From: Candidatus Ozemibacter sibiricus
GTDB taxonomy: Bacteria; Muiribacteriota; Ozemobacteria; Ozemobacterales; Ozemobacteraceae
Length of the DNA: 64,000 nucleotides
Assembly: GCA_003327425.1 (NCBI GenBank)
Contig: QOQW01000011.1
Coordinates: 118,980 to 182,979, forward strand
Direction: 5' to 3'
The first letter of the stretch is position 1; each line of letters begins with the position of its first letter. Positions 26,858 through 36,359 of this stretch are shown in pieces. The position numbers and the translations under genes were made by a program. A model generated the notes under the pieces. The model was not told the origin of the DNA. It did not search any database and saw nothing but the letters and a program-made list of their open reading frames with translations.

Positions 26858-28148
26858 ATACTACAACCGCATCGATCGCATCGCCGGAAACGTCGCCACG
26901 CTGAAGGCCACCAACGTCGCCTACGAAGAACTGGCCGAGATCGAAGGGAAGGCCGGCAAGTCGTTCGCCCAGGTCATCCGGGTCGATGGCGACAACGTCT
27001 CGCTGCAGATCTTCTCGGGCTCGCGCGGCGTCTCCACGGGCGACCGCGTCTCCTTCCTCGGCTCGTCCATGCGGTTCAGCTTCTCCGAGAACCTGTTCGG
27101 ACGCATCTTCACCGGCGGCGGCGAGCCCCGCGACGGGCGCACCCCCCTCACCGACAACCTCGTCATGGTGGGTGGTCCCGCCGTCAACCCCGCCGTGCGT
27201 CTGATGCCGCACCGCATGATCCCCACCAACATCCCGATGATCGACGTCTTCAACACCCTCGTCGAAGGGCAGAAGCTGCCGATCTTCTCGATCCCGGGCG
27301 AGCCCTACAACGAGCTGCTGGCCCGCATCGCCCTGCAGGCCGAAGCCGACGTCATCATCCTGGGCGGCATGGGTCTGAAATACGATGAATACCTGTATTT
27401 CAAGAACCGCCTCGAGGAAGGCGGCGCCATGTCGCGGTCGATCCTGTTCATCCACACCGCTTCCGATCCGGTCGTCGAGTGTCTGCAGACGCCCGACATC
27501 GCGCTCACCGTGGCCGAGAAGTTCGCCGTGCAGGGCAAGCGGGTGCTGGTGCTGCTGACCGATATGACCAGCTTCGCCAACGCCATGAAGGAGATCGCCA
27601 TCACCATGGAGCAGATCCCCTCCAACCGCGGCTTCCCCGGCGATCTCTATTCGCAGCTGGCCGCTCGCTACGAGAAGGCCGTCGTCTTCGAGGACGCCGG
27701 CTCCGTCACCATCATGGCGGTCACCACCATGCCGGGCGACGACGTCACGCACCCGGTTCCCGACAACACCGGCTACATCACCGAGGGCCAGTTCTACGTC
27801 AAGAACGGGGTCATCGAGCCCTTCGGGTCGCTCTCGCGCCTCAAGCAGCTGGTCAACGGCAAGACCCGCGATGACCACCGCGCCATCATGGACGGCTGCA
27901 TCCAGCTCTACGCCAAGTGCCGCGAAACCCGCGAAAAGCGGGCCATGGGCTTCGAGATGTCGCCGTGGGACCACAAGCTCCTCAAATACGGGGAAGCGTT
28001 CGAATCGCGAATCATGGATCTGTCGGTTAACATCCCGCTCTTCGACGCCCTGAACATGTGCTGGAGCATCCTGGCCGAATGCTTCGAACCGCGCGAAACC
28101 GGCATCCGGTCGAACCTCACCGAGAAGTACTGGCCCAAGAAGGCGTGA
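26850..28148 (+). CDS. atpB: V-type ATP synthase subunit B (non-catalytic)
   Basis: 432 residues from ATG 26850. It has the typical B-subunit sequence: [16 protein letters not shown], the degenerate nucleotide loop [20 protein letters not shown] in place of a true P-loop, [38 protein letters not shown] and a [19 protein letters not shown] segment. It alternates with subunit A in the head and contributes the arginine finger. Overlapping translation with atpA keeps the two in equal amounts. Confidence 0.97.
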   Translation: MRKYYNRIDRIAGNVATLKATNVAYEELAEIEGKAGKSFAQVIRVDGDNVSLQIFSGSRGVSTGDRVSFLGSSMRFSFSENLFGRIFTGGGEPRDGRTPLTDNLVMVGGPAVNPAVRLMPHRMIPTNIPMIDVFNTLVEGQKLPIFSIPGEPYNELLARIALQAEADVIILGGMGLKYDEYLYFKNRLEEGGAMSRSILFIHTASDPVVECLQTPDIALTVAEKFAVQGKRVLVLLTDMTSFANAMKEIAITMEQIPSNRGFPGDLYSQLAARYEKAVVFEDAGSVTIMAVTTMPGDDVTHPVPDNTGYITEGQFYVKNGVIEPFGSLSRLKQLVNGKTRDDHRAIMDGCIQLYAKCRETREKRAMGFEMSPWDHKLLKYGEAFESRIMDLSVNIPLFDALNMCWSILAECFEPRETGIRSNLTEKYWPKKA

Positions 28149-28171
28149 GCCGCCGCAGGAGCTGACAGGCG

Positions 28172-28792
28172 ATGGCCGAGAAGATCAAGAAGACGCGCCC
28201 GGAACTGCTGCGCCAGCGGCGGTCCCTGGCCATGTTCAAGCGCTTCCTGCCGACCCTGTTGCTGAAGAAGCAGCAGATCCAGATGGAGATCCAGAAGGTG
28301 CGGGTCGAGCGCGCTCGCGTGCGCGGCGAGATCGACCATCGCATCGCCCAGATCGACCGCTGGGTCGCCCTGTTCAGCGAATCGATCCCCGGCCCCGTCA
28401 CCCGGCTGGTCAAGGTCAAGGACATCCAGCGCGGGATCAAGAACGTGGCGGGCATCGATCTGCCGATCCTCGTCTCCGTCATCTACGAAGTGCAGCCCTA
28501 CAGCCTGTTCGCCACCCCGCCCTGGGTCGACCAGGGCGTCGCCTTCGTCAAAGCCCTGCTCGAGCTGCGCGAGTGGATCAAGGTCCTGATGGAGCAGGAA
28601 CGCGTGCTGCAGAAGGAACTGCGCAAGGTGACCCAGCGGGTCAACCTGTTCGAGAAGATCATGATCCCGCGTGCCATCGAGAACATCCGCGTCATCCGCA
28701 TCGCGCTCGGCGAAGAGCAGGTGGCGGGAGTCGGCCGGGCCAAGATCGCCAAGGCCAAGACCCAGGCCGCGGCGGCAGGGGGTGCGGCATGA
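28172..28792 (+). CDS. atpD: V-type ATP synthase subunit D (central stalk)
   Basis: 206 residues, mostly two long helices as expected for the rotor shaft: the N-terminal KTRPELLRQRRSLAMFKRFL and the C-terminal QRVNLFEKIMIPRAIENIRV, which contains the family hallmark NLFE-K-IP-ENI-I. It turns inside the A/B head and couples to the K ring. Its stop overlaps the start of atpI (ATGA). No separate subunit F or C gene is present in this operon. Confidence 0.92.
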   Translation: MAEKIKKTRPELLRQRRSLAMFKRFLPTLLLKKQQIQMEIQKVRVERARVRGEIDHRIAQIDRWVALFSESIPGPVTRLVKVKDIQRGIKNVAGIDLPILVSVIYEVQPYSLFATPPWVDQGVAFVKALLELREWIKVLMEQERVLQKELRKVTQRVNLFEKIMIPRAIENIRVIRIALGEEQVAGVGRAKIAKAKTQAAAAGGAA

Positions 28793-30546
28793 TCGCTCCG
28801 ATGAAAAGCCTCTTGCTGGCCGGGCGCCAGGTCGACCGCGCGGCGGTGTTGAACATTTTGCAGGAGGTCGGGGTCGTCCATGTCGAGCCCGTCGATCCGT
28901 CTACCCTGCAGGTGCCGCTCGATCTGCTGAAGGAGATCGAGACGGTCGCCCAGGCCATCGACGTGCTGTCCAAGGTCACCCCGGCCGAAGGGCAGATTCC
29001 GCCGCCCGGCACTCCCGCCCGGATTGTCGACGAATTCCAGGCCGATTTCGTGCTGCTGACCCGCCTCGAAACCGACAAAGTGACGTTGGCGCACGAGATC
29101 GAGCGGGTCGCCCCCTGGGGGCGCATCGCGCGTGACGACCTGCAGGCGTTGCGCCACCGCGGGCTGCACGTCGAGTTCTTCATCTGTCCCGCCGGGTATG
29201 CGGAGGTGATCCAGGCCGATGTCTGCCAGCGCATCGCCGAACATGCCGGGGAAGAATACCTGCTGGCCATCTCCCGCACGCCCATTCCCGAGGCGCCGCC
29301 GGCCCGTCGGCTGCCCCAGCCCGAGCGCGATGTCCATGAGCTGCGGGCGGCCCTCGCCACCGTTCTCGAAGAAGAGAAGCGGCTGCGCGAGAACATGCGC
29401 GAACTGGCCAAGCGCCTGCCCGAGATCCGGGCCTACCATCAGGAGCTGCTCGAACGCAAGCGGTTCGCCGAGGTCGAGACCGGCCTGCTGAACGACGGGC
29501 CGATCTTCGTGCTCCGGGGCTGGCTGCCGGCGGCCTGCGAAGCGACCCTGCGCCAGGCCCTCGATCAGGCGAAGCTGCCGGTCGGCTTGCAACTGGCCGA
29601 CCCCACCGACGACGAGCAGCCTCCCACCAAGCTCGAAAACCCATGGTGGTGCCGGCCGATCGAGGTGCTGTTCTCGCTGCTGGGAGTGGTTCCCGGCTAC
29701 CGCGAGGCCGACATCAGCCCGACCTTCTTCCCGGCGCTGATCATCTTCACCGCCTTCCTGATCGGCGATGCCGGGTATGGGCTCCTGGCCGGGGTGGCGT
29801 TGGCGGTGGCCGGCAAGTCGCTCCGCGAGCGCGGGGTGCCGCGGCCCATCATCGAGCTGTTCCTGGCCTTGTTCGCGGGCACCTTCCTGTACGGCGTGGT
29901 CACCAACACCTGGTTCGGCGAGGCGCCGGCCGCCCTCGCCCGGTTCCGGCTGCTGCCCGACGATCCCGAGGCGGCGACCAGGACCTTGAAGTGGCTGTGC
30001 TTCCTGATCGGCGCGGTGCATCTGAGCATCGCCCACCTCTGGAAGATCCTGCGCCGGTCCTGGGAACCCGCGCTGCTGGGCGAGATCGGCTGGCTGCTGT
30101 TCATCTGGCCCATGTATGCCCTCGTGCTGGTGCTGGTCAACGACGAGCCCGCCCCCGCCTGGATGCTTCCGGGCTTCGGCGTGTCGCTCGCGCTGATACT
30201 CCTATTCACCGCCCCGTCCTGGAATCTCTTCTCGGCCATCGGGCAGGGCCTGGGGGCCATCGCCCTCAATGCCGCTTCCTTCCTCTCCGACATCATCAGC
30301 TACATCCGCCTGTGGGCGGTGGGCCTGGCCGGCGGCATCCTGGCCCACAGTTTCAACGAGCTGGCCAGGCCGCTGCCGCTCGTGCTGATGGTGCTGGTGC
30401 TGGTGGTCGCCCACCTGATGAATTTCGCGCTGGGCCTGGTCGCTCTCTTCGCCCACGGCGTGCGGTTGAACCTGTTGGAATTCTCGAACCACCTCGGCAT
30501 GGAATGGCTGGGACGTGAGTTCGATCCCTTCCGGAAACGATCATGA
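28789..30546 (+). CDS. atpI: V-type ATP synthase subunit I (membrane stator)
   Basis: 585 residues from ATG 28789, which overlaps the atpD stop by 4 bp. The N-terminal soluble half (1-290) is mixed alpha/beta with coiled coil (EKRLRENMRELAKRL). From about 295 there are seven or so membrane segments, including VVPGYREADISPTFFPALI, FLIGDAGYGLLAG and the SYIRLWAVGLAGG helix with the essential arginine that faces the rotor carboxylates. The subunit forms the ion half-channels and joins the peripheral stalks to the membrane. The sequence is typical of bacterial V-type I subunits. Confidence 0.94.
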   Translation: MIAPMKSLLLAGRQVDRAAVLNILQEVGVVHVEPVDPSTLQVPLDLLKEIETVAQAIDVLSKVTPAEGQIPPPGTPARIVDEFQADFVLLTRLETDKVTLAHEIERVAPWGRIARDDLQALRHRGLHVEFFICPAGYAEVIQADVCQRIAEHAGEEYLLAISRTPIPEAPPARRLPQPERDVHELRAALATVLEEEKRLRENMRELAKRLPEIRAYHQELLERKRFAEVETGLLNDGPIFVLRGWLPAACEATLRQALDQAKLPVGLQLADPTDDEQPPTKLENPWWCRPIEVLFSLLGVVPGYREADISPTFFPALIIFTAFLIGDAGYGLLAGVALAVAGKSLRERGVPRPIIELFLALFAGTFLYGVVTNTWFGEAPAALARFRLLPDDPEAATRTLKWLCFLIGAVHLSIAHLWKILRRSWEPALLGEIGWLLFIWPMYALVLVLVNDEPAPAWMLPGFGVSLALILLFTAPSWNLFSAIGQGLGAIALNAASFLSDIISYIRLWAVGLAGGILAHSFNELARPLPLVLMVLVLVVAHLMNFALGLVALFAHGVRLNLLEFSNHLGMEWLGREFDPFRKRS

Positions 30547-30576
30547 GCGCAATCCATCGCACAAGGAGCTGAAAAC

Positions 30577-31065
30577 ATGTTGGAAGTCATCGGAAAACTG
30601 TCGGCCGGTCTGGTTCTCGGTCTGGGGGCCATCGGCAGCGCCCTCGGCATCTACGCGGCCGGCTCGGCGGCGGCCGGGGCCTGGGCCAACGAAGGCAAGG
30701 CCGGCAAGAGCCTGTCCTTCCAGTACATCATCATGGTGGCGGCCCCCATCAGCCAGACGCTCTATTCCATGATCCTGATGAACAGCATGTTGACCAAGGC
30801 GGCGACGCCCGAGAACGCCCTGCTGCTGCTGGGCGCCGCCATCGGGTGCGGCCTGGGCGAACTCTTCTCGGCCTGGGGCCAGGGCCAGATCGGGGCGGCT
30901 GGCGTGCGCTGCCTCAATGAGAGCGGCGGCAAGGGCTTCGGTCTGATCATCATCGCCCTCGGCATCATCGAGACGGTCGGCATCTTCGCGATGGTCTTCG
31001 GGCTGTCGATCCTCGGCAAGGCCACCGAGATCGCCGCCGTGGCCGGCGCGGCCGCCGGTCGCTGA
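30577..31065 (+). CDS. atpK: V-type ATP synthase subunit K (rotor ring, duplicated hairpin)
   Basis: 162 residues, with GCACAAGGAG upstream. Four membrane helices form two related hairpins. Only the second hairpin carries the ion-binding carboxylate, Glu132 in IETVGIF; the equivalent place in helix 2 is Gln60 (PISQTLYS). Ser59, Gln60, Gln102 (WGQGQIG) and Glu132 line up, by my recollection of the family, with Thr64, Gln65, Gln110 and Glu139 that bind sodium in Enterococcus hirae NtpK. A sodium-driven enzyme is therefore likely, though not shown. This is the last gene before a strong double hairpin. Confidence 0.93.
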   Translation: MLEVIGKLSAGLVLGLGAIGSALGIYAAGSAAAGAWANEGKAGKSLSFQYIIMVAAPISQTLYSMILMNSMLTKAATPENALLLLGAAIGCGLGELFSAWGQGQIGAAGVRCLNESGGKGFGLIIIALGIIETVGIFAMVFGLSILGKATEIAAVAGAAAGR

Positions 31066-31078
31066 ACGAACGCTTGGC

Positions 31079-31161
31079 GGGGCCCGGGGGCCGGGCCCCT
31101 GTGTCCTGATCTCATCCAACCCGGAACCGGGGTCGGTCCATCCTGGACCGACCCCGGTTCC
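31079..31161. terminator. Double hairpin between convergent V-ATPase operon and minus-strand gene
   Basis: Two perfect inverted repeats: a 9 bp stem (31079-31087 with 31091-31099) and an 18 bp stem (31123-31140 with 31144-31161) with a 3-base loop. No T-tract is present, but the position between convergent genes and the stability of the second stem make it a probable two-way terminator. The remaining bases to 31238 hold nothing else visible. Confidence 0.6.
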
Positions 31162-31238
31162 GTCCTGGGCGATCGGCGGGGAACCGCAGCGCCCAGCCCC
31201 GCCGCCGCCGCATGGCCTGCGATCGGGGGCTCGGGGGC

Positions 31239-34151
31239 TCAATTGGTGGTGAGCGAGGGGGGGAATTCCTTCTTCAGGTCGTTGAGCCAGAAGCGGAAAG
31301 GCTCGAGTTCCGAGCCGATGAGATCGGTCAGGATCACGGCTTCGCGGTTGCGGAAATTCTTGAGGATGAACTCCGACAGGATGACCAGGCAGCCAGGGTC
31401 GTCGAAGAGCGCTTTCAACTGGACGAAGTAGCCGTGGAAGACGGCCTGGCGGGCCTGTCGCTCGGCGGGGGTGAGCTTGCTGCCGCGCAGCCATTCCTTG
31501 AAGGTCGGGATCTGGAGGAGCAACTGGCGCAGGCAGGTTTTGCCGCGCGGCTGGCGCGCCCAGATGTACAGGATGTCGAGCATCGCGGTCAGGCGGGTGT
31601 CGCGATCGAGCGAACCGAGGCGGGGGAGCAGCTCGCTCAGGTCGCGCTGGCGGAGGACGAAGCGCTGGTTGAACTTGCCTGACCCTTCGATGAACCCGCC
31701 GACGAAATCCGACCAGAATTTGGCCTGGACGATGCTGGGAATGCCCAGCAGGTTGCCCATGGGCGAGAAGACCGTGGCGAACGGCCATGCCATCAGCGTG
31801 CGCCAGAAGTTGGCCCGCCGGACCCGCCGGTCGAAATTCCGCAGTCGATTGTGGGTGGTGATGTAGAGGCCGTTGGCGACGCAGATGAACAGGAATTTGA
31901 CGGTTTCGAAGATCAGGCATCCCTTGACCAGGGACAATCCGAAGATCGTCGGAGCGTCGAGGCTCGTTTCGGGATAGGGCCAGAGCTGATCGAACTGGAA
32001 CTTCACCGTGCCCAGGATGGGAACGCTGAAGCCGGTCCAGAACAGGGATTGGGAGAGGTTGTCCCAGTTGACGTTGCGCAGGGTCCAGTTCTTGAAGTCG
32101 GACCCGGAGGAGGCGATCAGGTCGACCAGCAGGTTACGGGTGCCGGTGATGACGAACCACAGGCTGGCGAACATGGCTCCCATGGCCACCTGATACTGGC
32201 TGTTCATCCAGGCGAAGGCCACGATGAAGCCGACCACGATGCGGATGAGGTTCTTGAGGGTGGGATTGAGGTAGGCCCAGAACTGGGCGAAGGTGATGAC
32301 GTCGGAATCAGGTTCGTCGCCGACCGGATTGCGGATGGGCTTGCCGATCTTGCCCATGCAGATCACGTCGAAACTTTCGTCGTCGAGGGCCTCCTCGGGG
32401 ATTTTCTTCCCCTTGTTCACCACGAGTTTGGCGATGGGCCGGGCCAGCTTGTAATGCGAATCGAGGAACGGTTGGCGGATGGCAGGGGGAATGCTGGACG
32501 CCCGAATGAACCCCATGCCGGGAATGGCCGGATCGCGACCGGTGGAGTCGCTGCCGCAGAGGGGAATGATGCCCCGGCCCTGGATGGCCTGGAGGGCGGG
32601 CTGGACCAGCTCGGGCGTGGCCTCGGGGATGGCGTTCTGCTCGAAGAAGCGGGCGAGTTCGTCGGCGGGGCCGTTGTTCAGCAGGTAGATGAACTTGTTG
32701 AAGACGATCAGGTCGTTGGGGTTGCGGTGAGTGCTGTCCCGTAGATTGAGCGTCTCGACGTGGGTGATGCGGCTGGCGTGGCGCAGCAGATGGATCATCG
32801 CTTCCTTGAGACCGATCTCGAGGGGGTGGATCCAGACGATTTTGCCCCCTTGGGCGATCAGGGTATCGAGCAGCGGCCGCTCATCGAGGAAATCGCTGTC
32901 GTAGTCGCCCGCCTCTCCGATCTCGATGTATTGGGAGAACAGCCCCCAGGGGTGCATGGTCTCGTACTGCTCGCGTACCGATTGGTACTGGGCGAGCAGG
33001 TTCTTCATCTCCCATTCGCTGTAGATGCCGCGATGGAAGCGCTCGCGGGCCGCGCTGACCTGGGCCTTCAGCTCGAGGACCCGGTTGTGGAAGACCTCTT
33101 TCAGCTTCTGGTAGAGCACCTCGCCGAGGTGGACTCGATTGGCTTGTCCGGAGACCACGACGCGATCGAGGTCTTCCATGGTGACCGGCGGCAGCCAGCA
33201 GGGACTCTGGGGGGGATAGCCGGCGTTGAGCTTGGGGCGCTGCACCGTGTTGAACCGTTCGAGCGCCGCCGCCATCGATTTGCGGCGGTTCTCGGCATTG
33301 CGCTTGAGCCCTTGCAGGAACGGCGCGAACACCTCGTGCCGGTCGGCGAAGAAGGCGAAGAAGGCCCGGCTGTCTTCCATGTCGGGCGGGACATACATGT
33401 AGTGCCGCCGCGCGCCGCTGCGGCCGACGCTGAACTCGATGCCGATCTGGACGCGGATGCCCAGCAGCTGACCGGCGGTGAGGGCTTCGTGGATGACCAT
33501 CGGCTCGTCGATGTTCGAATAGACCAGGGTCAGGCTGGACATGCCCTTGACGAAGGCATCGAGCAGGACCTGGGTCGGCGTCTTGCGTCCCTCGGACAGG
33601 AAATCATGGACGTGGTCGTCCCAGCCCAGGTCGAGGTCGCGGAGGGGGAGGTCTTCTTCGGGCACCTCGATCAACTGGAACCGGTTCAGGAACTGCCGGA
33701 TCACGGCTTCCTGCCCGAACGACGCCAGGCCGAAGTCGGCCATGGCCTCCATCTGCCGCCGTTTGTCGCCCTGGGCTTTGACCGCTTCCTTCATCAGGTT
33801 GATCTGCACTCGGGCGGTGTTGAGCGGCATGTTGATGGTCTTGGCGTGGAGCGATTGTTCGAGCAGCATCTTGAGGGCGGTCAGTCGCTCTTCCGCGTCG
33901 CGGGGCAGCTGATCGCGGGCGATCTTGATGTAGGCCTGGGCGATGTTCAGGCGTCGCTTGCCCAGGTCCTTGATGAAGCCACCGGGATGCGAGAAGATGC
34001 GCGTGCCGATCTTCTGGACCGGTTCTTCGAGTTTGTGATTGAGGGCTTCGACCATGGCTTCGATTTCGCTGTTGAAGCTGAGCCAAGCGAAAACTCCCTG
34101 CAGGAGGGAAAGGACCGTATCCCGCGTCAGACGCCATGCCTTCTTGATCAT
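31239..34151 (-). CDS. Large membrane protein with a degenerate PHP-like domain, function unknown
   Basis: 970 residues from ATG 34151; an in-frame start 48 bp upstream is possible, but GGAACGG precedes this ATG. Residues 1-190 are helical. Residues about 200-540 resemble a PHP (polymerase and histidinol phosphatase) fold: a LGIRVQIGIEFSV strand like the PHP GIE-S motif, NRRKSMAAALERFN, ANRVHLGEVLYQKL, VWIHPLEIGL and LCGSDSTGRD. The first metal motif (HxH/DHD) is gone and the final GSD-H reads GSDS. Residues about 630-800 hold four or more membrane helices, followed by a helical C-terminal domain. I do not recognise a named family for the whole protein. It stands alone, divergent from glmM. 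Confidence 0.6.
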   Translation of the reverse strand: MIKKAWRLTRDTVLSLLQGVFAWLSFNSEIEAMVEALNHKLEEPVQKIGTRIFSHPGGFIKDLGKRRLNIAQAYIKIARDQLPRDAEERLTALKMLLEQSLHAKTINMPLNTARVQINLMKEAVKAQGDKRRQMEAMADFGLASFGQEAVIRQFLNRFQLIEVPEEDLPLRDLDLGWDDHVHDFLSEGRKTPTQVLLDAFVKGMSSLTLVYSNIDEPMVIHEALTAGQLLGIRVQIGIEFSVGRSGARRHYMYVPPDMEDSRAFFAFFADRHEVFAPFLQGLKRNAENRRKSMAAALERFNTVQRPKLNAGYPPQSPCWLPPVTMEDLDRVVVSGQANRVHLGEVLYQKLKEVFHNRVLELKAQVSAARERFHRGIYSEWEMKNLLAQYQSVREQYETMHPWGLFSQYIEIGEAGDYDSDFLDERPLLDTLIAQGGKIVWIHPLEIGLKEAMIHLLRHASRITHVETLNLRDSTHRNPNDLIVFNKFIYLLNNGPADELARFFEQNAIPEATPELVQPALQAIQGRGIIPLCGSDSTGRDPAIPGMGFIRASSIPPAIRQPFLDSHYKLARPIAKLVVNKGKKIPEEALDDESFDVICMGKIGKPIRNPVGDEPDSDVITFAQFWAYLNPTLKNLIRIVVGFIVAFAWMNSQYQVAMGAMFASLWFVITGTRNLLVDLIASSGSDFKNWTLRNVNWDNLSQSLFWTGFSVPILGTVKFQFDQLWPYPETSLDAPTIFGLSLVKGCLIFETVKFLFICVANGLYITTHNRLRNFDRRVRRANFWRTLMAWPFATVFSPMGNLLGIPSIVQAKFWSDFVGGFIEGSGKFNQRFVLRQRDLSELLPRLGSLDRDTRLTAMLDILYIWARQPRGKTCLRQLLLQIPTFKEWLRGSKLTPAERQARQAVFHGYFVQLKALFDDPGCLVILSEFILKNFRNREAVILTDLIGSELEPFRFWLNDLKKEFPPSLTTN

Positions 34152-34317
34152 CTGTCGTATCCGTTCCTTTGACGATGCCGCCGCAACAGACAATACCACC
34201 CCACTCCCCGGGGCGGGATCGCCGTCGGGGCGTATGGGGTGGAGATCGTGGTCAGGGCCAGTATACTCTCCATCCCAAGGTCCGACAAGCTCCCTCCCTG
34301 GCGAGGGCGGAATATGC

Positions 34318-34323
34318 TATAGT
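34318..34323 (+). promoter_or_regulatory. Candidate -10 element of glmM
   Basis: TATAGT lies 33 bp before the glmM ATG, in the AT-richest part of the 204 bp divergent intergenic region. The -35 region is poor. A second -10-like TATACT occurs at 34262. The region also has a loose 8 bp inverted repeat (34196-34203 with 34235-34242). Confidence 0.3.
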
Positions 34324-34355
34324 CAAGGTATCGGAAACCTCTCAAGGAGTATTCG

Positions 34356-35705
34356 ATGGGTAGATTGTTCGGCACCGATGGGGTGCGGGGCGTGGCCAAC
34401 CAGTATCCGCTGAACGGCGAGACCGCCTTCCGGATCGCGCAACTGGCCACCCGCCACCTGTTGGACAACCACAAGAAACACCAGCGGCCGATGTTCATCG
34501 GCAAGGATACGCGTCTCTCCAGCGATTTCCTCGAGCATGCCGTGGCGGCCGGGGTGGCGTCGGTCGGGGCGGAAGCCCGCCTGCTGGGCGTGGTGCCCAC
34601 GCCGGCGGTGGCCTACCTGACCCGTGAGCTGCAGGGCATGGGCGGCATCATGATCAGCGCCTCCCACAATCCCTTCCCCGACAATGGCATCAAGATCTTC
34701 AGCCCCGATGGCTACAAGATTCCCGATGCCATGGAGGAAGCGATCGAGGCCGACCTGGCGGCGGGCGGCACGACCGACGGCCCCACCGGCAAAGACGTGG
34801 GCCGCATCGTCCCCGATACCGCTTCGGTCTCGTTCTGGCTCAGCAGCCTGGCCAAGGTGGTGGGCGAGGCGCCCTCGACGCGCCGCCTGAAAGTGGCCAT
34901 CGACTGCGCCAACGGGGCGCTCGCCCCCTGGGCCCCCAAGTTCTTCGCCGATCTCGGGTTCAGCGTCGATGCCATCGGCATCACGCCGAACGGCACCAAC
35001 ATCAATGACAGGGTCGGCTCGACGCACATCCAGGCGCTGGCCCAGGTCATGGCCCGCGAGCATTTCGACATCGGGTTCGCCTTCGACGGCGACGCCGACC
35101 GGGTCATCGCCATGACCACCCAGGGCGACGTCATCGACGGCGATTACATCCTGGCCATCGTGGCCCGCTACCTGAAGCAGCAGGAACGCCTACCCGGCAA
35201 CGCCCTGGTCACCACGGTGATGGCCAACCTCGGTCTCGACATGGCCATGAAGAATCTCGATATCAAGATCTTCAAGACCAAGGTGGGCGACCGGTTCGTG
35301 CTCGAAGAGATGAAGAAGACCCAGACCGTGGTCGGGGGCGAGCAGTCGGGGCATATCATCCTGGCCGATTATGCCACCACCGGCGATGGGCTGCTGACCG
35401 CCTGCTTCCTGCTCAAGGTGATGCGAGCCACCGGGGCCACCTTGAAGGAACTCAGCGAAGTCATGTCCAAGCTGCCCCAGGTGCTGGTCAACATCCGGGT
35501 CAAGAACAAGAATTTCGAGGCGGTGCCGCAGGTGCTCGAAGAGATCCGCAGCACCGAACGCCGCCTGTCGGGGCGGGGGCGGCTGCTGGTGCGGCCCTCC
35601 GGCACCGAGAATCTCGTGCGCGTGATGGCCGAAGGCCCCGACGAGAAAGAGATTCGCCACCTCGTCGACGGCCTGGCCAAGGTCATCTCCGCCCACCTCT
35701 GCTGA
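34356..35705 (+). CDS. glmM: Phosphoglucosamine mutase
   Basis: 449 residues, the normal GlmM length, with CAAGGAG upstream of ATG 34356. It begins MGRLFGTDGVRGVAN, and the phosphoserine loop GGIMISASHNPFPDNGIK carries catalytic Ser103. The metal loop is FAFDGDADRVI, and the C-terminal phosphate-binding loop is RPSGTENLVRVM. It converts glucosamine-6-phosphate to glucosamine-1-phosphate for UDP-GlcNAc and hence peptidoglycan and lipid A synthesis. It is the head of a same-direction run into pseudopilin genes, with 9 bp to the next start, but no functional link between them is evident. Confidence 0.96.
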   Translation: MGRLFGTDGVRGVANQYPLNGETAFRIAQLATRHLLDNHKKHQRPMFIGKDTRLSSDFLEHAVAAGVASVGAEARLLGVVPTPAVAYLTRELQGMGGIMISASHNPFPDNGIKIFSPDGYKIPDAMEEAIEADLAAGGTTDGPTGKDVGRIVPDTASVSFWLSSLAKVVGEAPSTRRLKVAIDCANGALAPWAPKFFADLGFSVDAIGITPNGTNINDRVGSTHIQALAQVMAREHFDIGFAFDGDADRVIAMTTQGDVIDGDYILAIVARYLKQQERLPGNALVTTVMANLGLDMAMKNLDIKIFKTKVGDRFVLEEMKKTQTVVGGEQSGHIILADYATTGDGLLTACFLLKVMRATGATLKELSEVMSKLPQVLVNIRVKNKNFEAVPQVLEEIRSTERRLSGRGRLLVRPSGTENLVRVMAEGPDEKEIRHLVDGLAKVISAHLC

Positions 35706-35714
35706 AGGAGCCGC

Positions 35715-36359
35715 ATGCTCGAGCACCATGCCGGCCCCGCCCTGCGCCCCCCAGGCGGGCTCTCGCTGGCGGGGCTGACGCTGCTGGGGGCGACGGCGGC
35801 GTTCATCGCTGGGTGCGGCTGCGGTCGCATGCCTCCTGAACGATCGCTGGGGCCGGTGACCGGGCCCGGGCGACCGGCCGGCGAAGCGGCCCGTCCCACC
35901 CAGCCTGCGGGGGGGGCCTCCCGGGGCCTGTCCATCCTCGAATCGGCCTACATCACCTCGCCGAATGAAGGGTTCGGCCGGGGCAAAGCCGGTCCTGGGG
36001 CGGCCGGCCGGGTGGCCCGACAGGTGGGGGCCGATTTCGAACGAAAATACACCCAGGGTGTCGAGTTGATGGAGCGCGGCAATTATGGCGAAGCCCTGAA
36101 AATCTTCCAGGAGATCGCCGCCCAGTACAGCAATACCGAAGAAGCGAGCGTGGCCGAATATTGCATCGCCGAGATCCATTTCCGCAACAAGGCCAATCAA
36201 CTGGCCCTGGAGGCCTATCAGCGCATCGTCGAGAAATACCCCGATTCGCCGGCCGCCCAGAACGCCCGGGAAGGGATCGAGTATCTGAAGACCTTCGAAG
36301 AGCATGAACGGGAATATGTTTCACCCGATGTGGAAGACCGCAAGCGCCGTGGGTTCTGA
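35715..36359 (+). CDS. TPR-type lipoprotein upstream of pseudopilin genes
   Basis: 214 residues. Residues 1-34 contain a hydrophobic stretch and a lipobox-like AFIAGC, with Cys34 the likely lipidation site. A Pro/Gly/Ala linker follows to about 105, then two or three TPR-like helical pairs (YTQGVELMERGNYGEALKIF, ALEAYQRIVEKYPDSPAAQN) similar to YbgF/BamD-type tol-pal-associated or outer-membrane assembly lipoproteins. In this context it may act as a pilotin-like or pseudopilus-assembly accessory; this is inference from position. Its 3' end overlaps the next gene by 56 bp. Confidence 0.65.
   Translation: MLEHHAGPALRPPGGLSLAGLTLLGATAAFIAGCGCGRMPPERSLGPVTGPGRPAGEAARPTQPAGGASRGLSILESAYITSPNEGFGRGKAGPGAAGRVARQVGADFERKYTQGVELMERGNYGEALKIFQEIAAQYSNTEEASVAEYCIAEIHFRNKANQLALEAYQRIVEKYPDSPAAQNAREGIEYLKTFEEHEREYVSPDVEDRKRRGF

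Noticed and set aside
31239..34151. Annotation of the large minus-strand protein as a Gcr-type site-specific recombinase
   Set aside because: I considered it because of the membrane helices and size, but the motifs do not match by eye, and PHP-like motifs are better supported.
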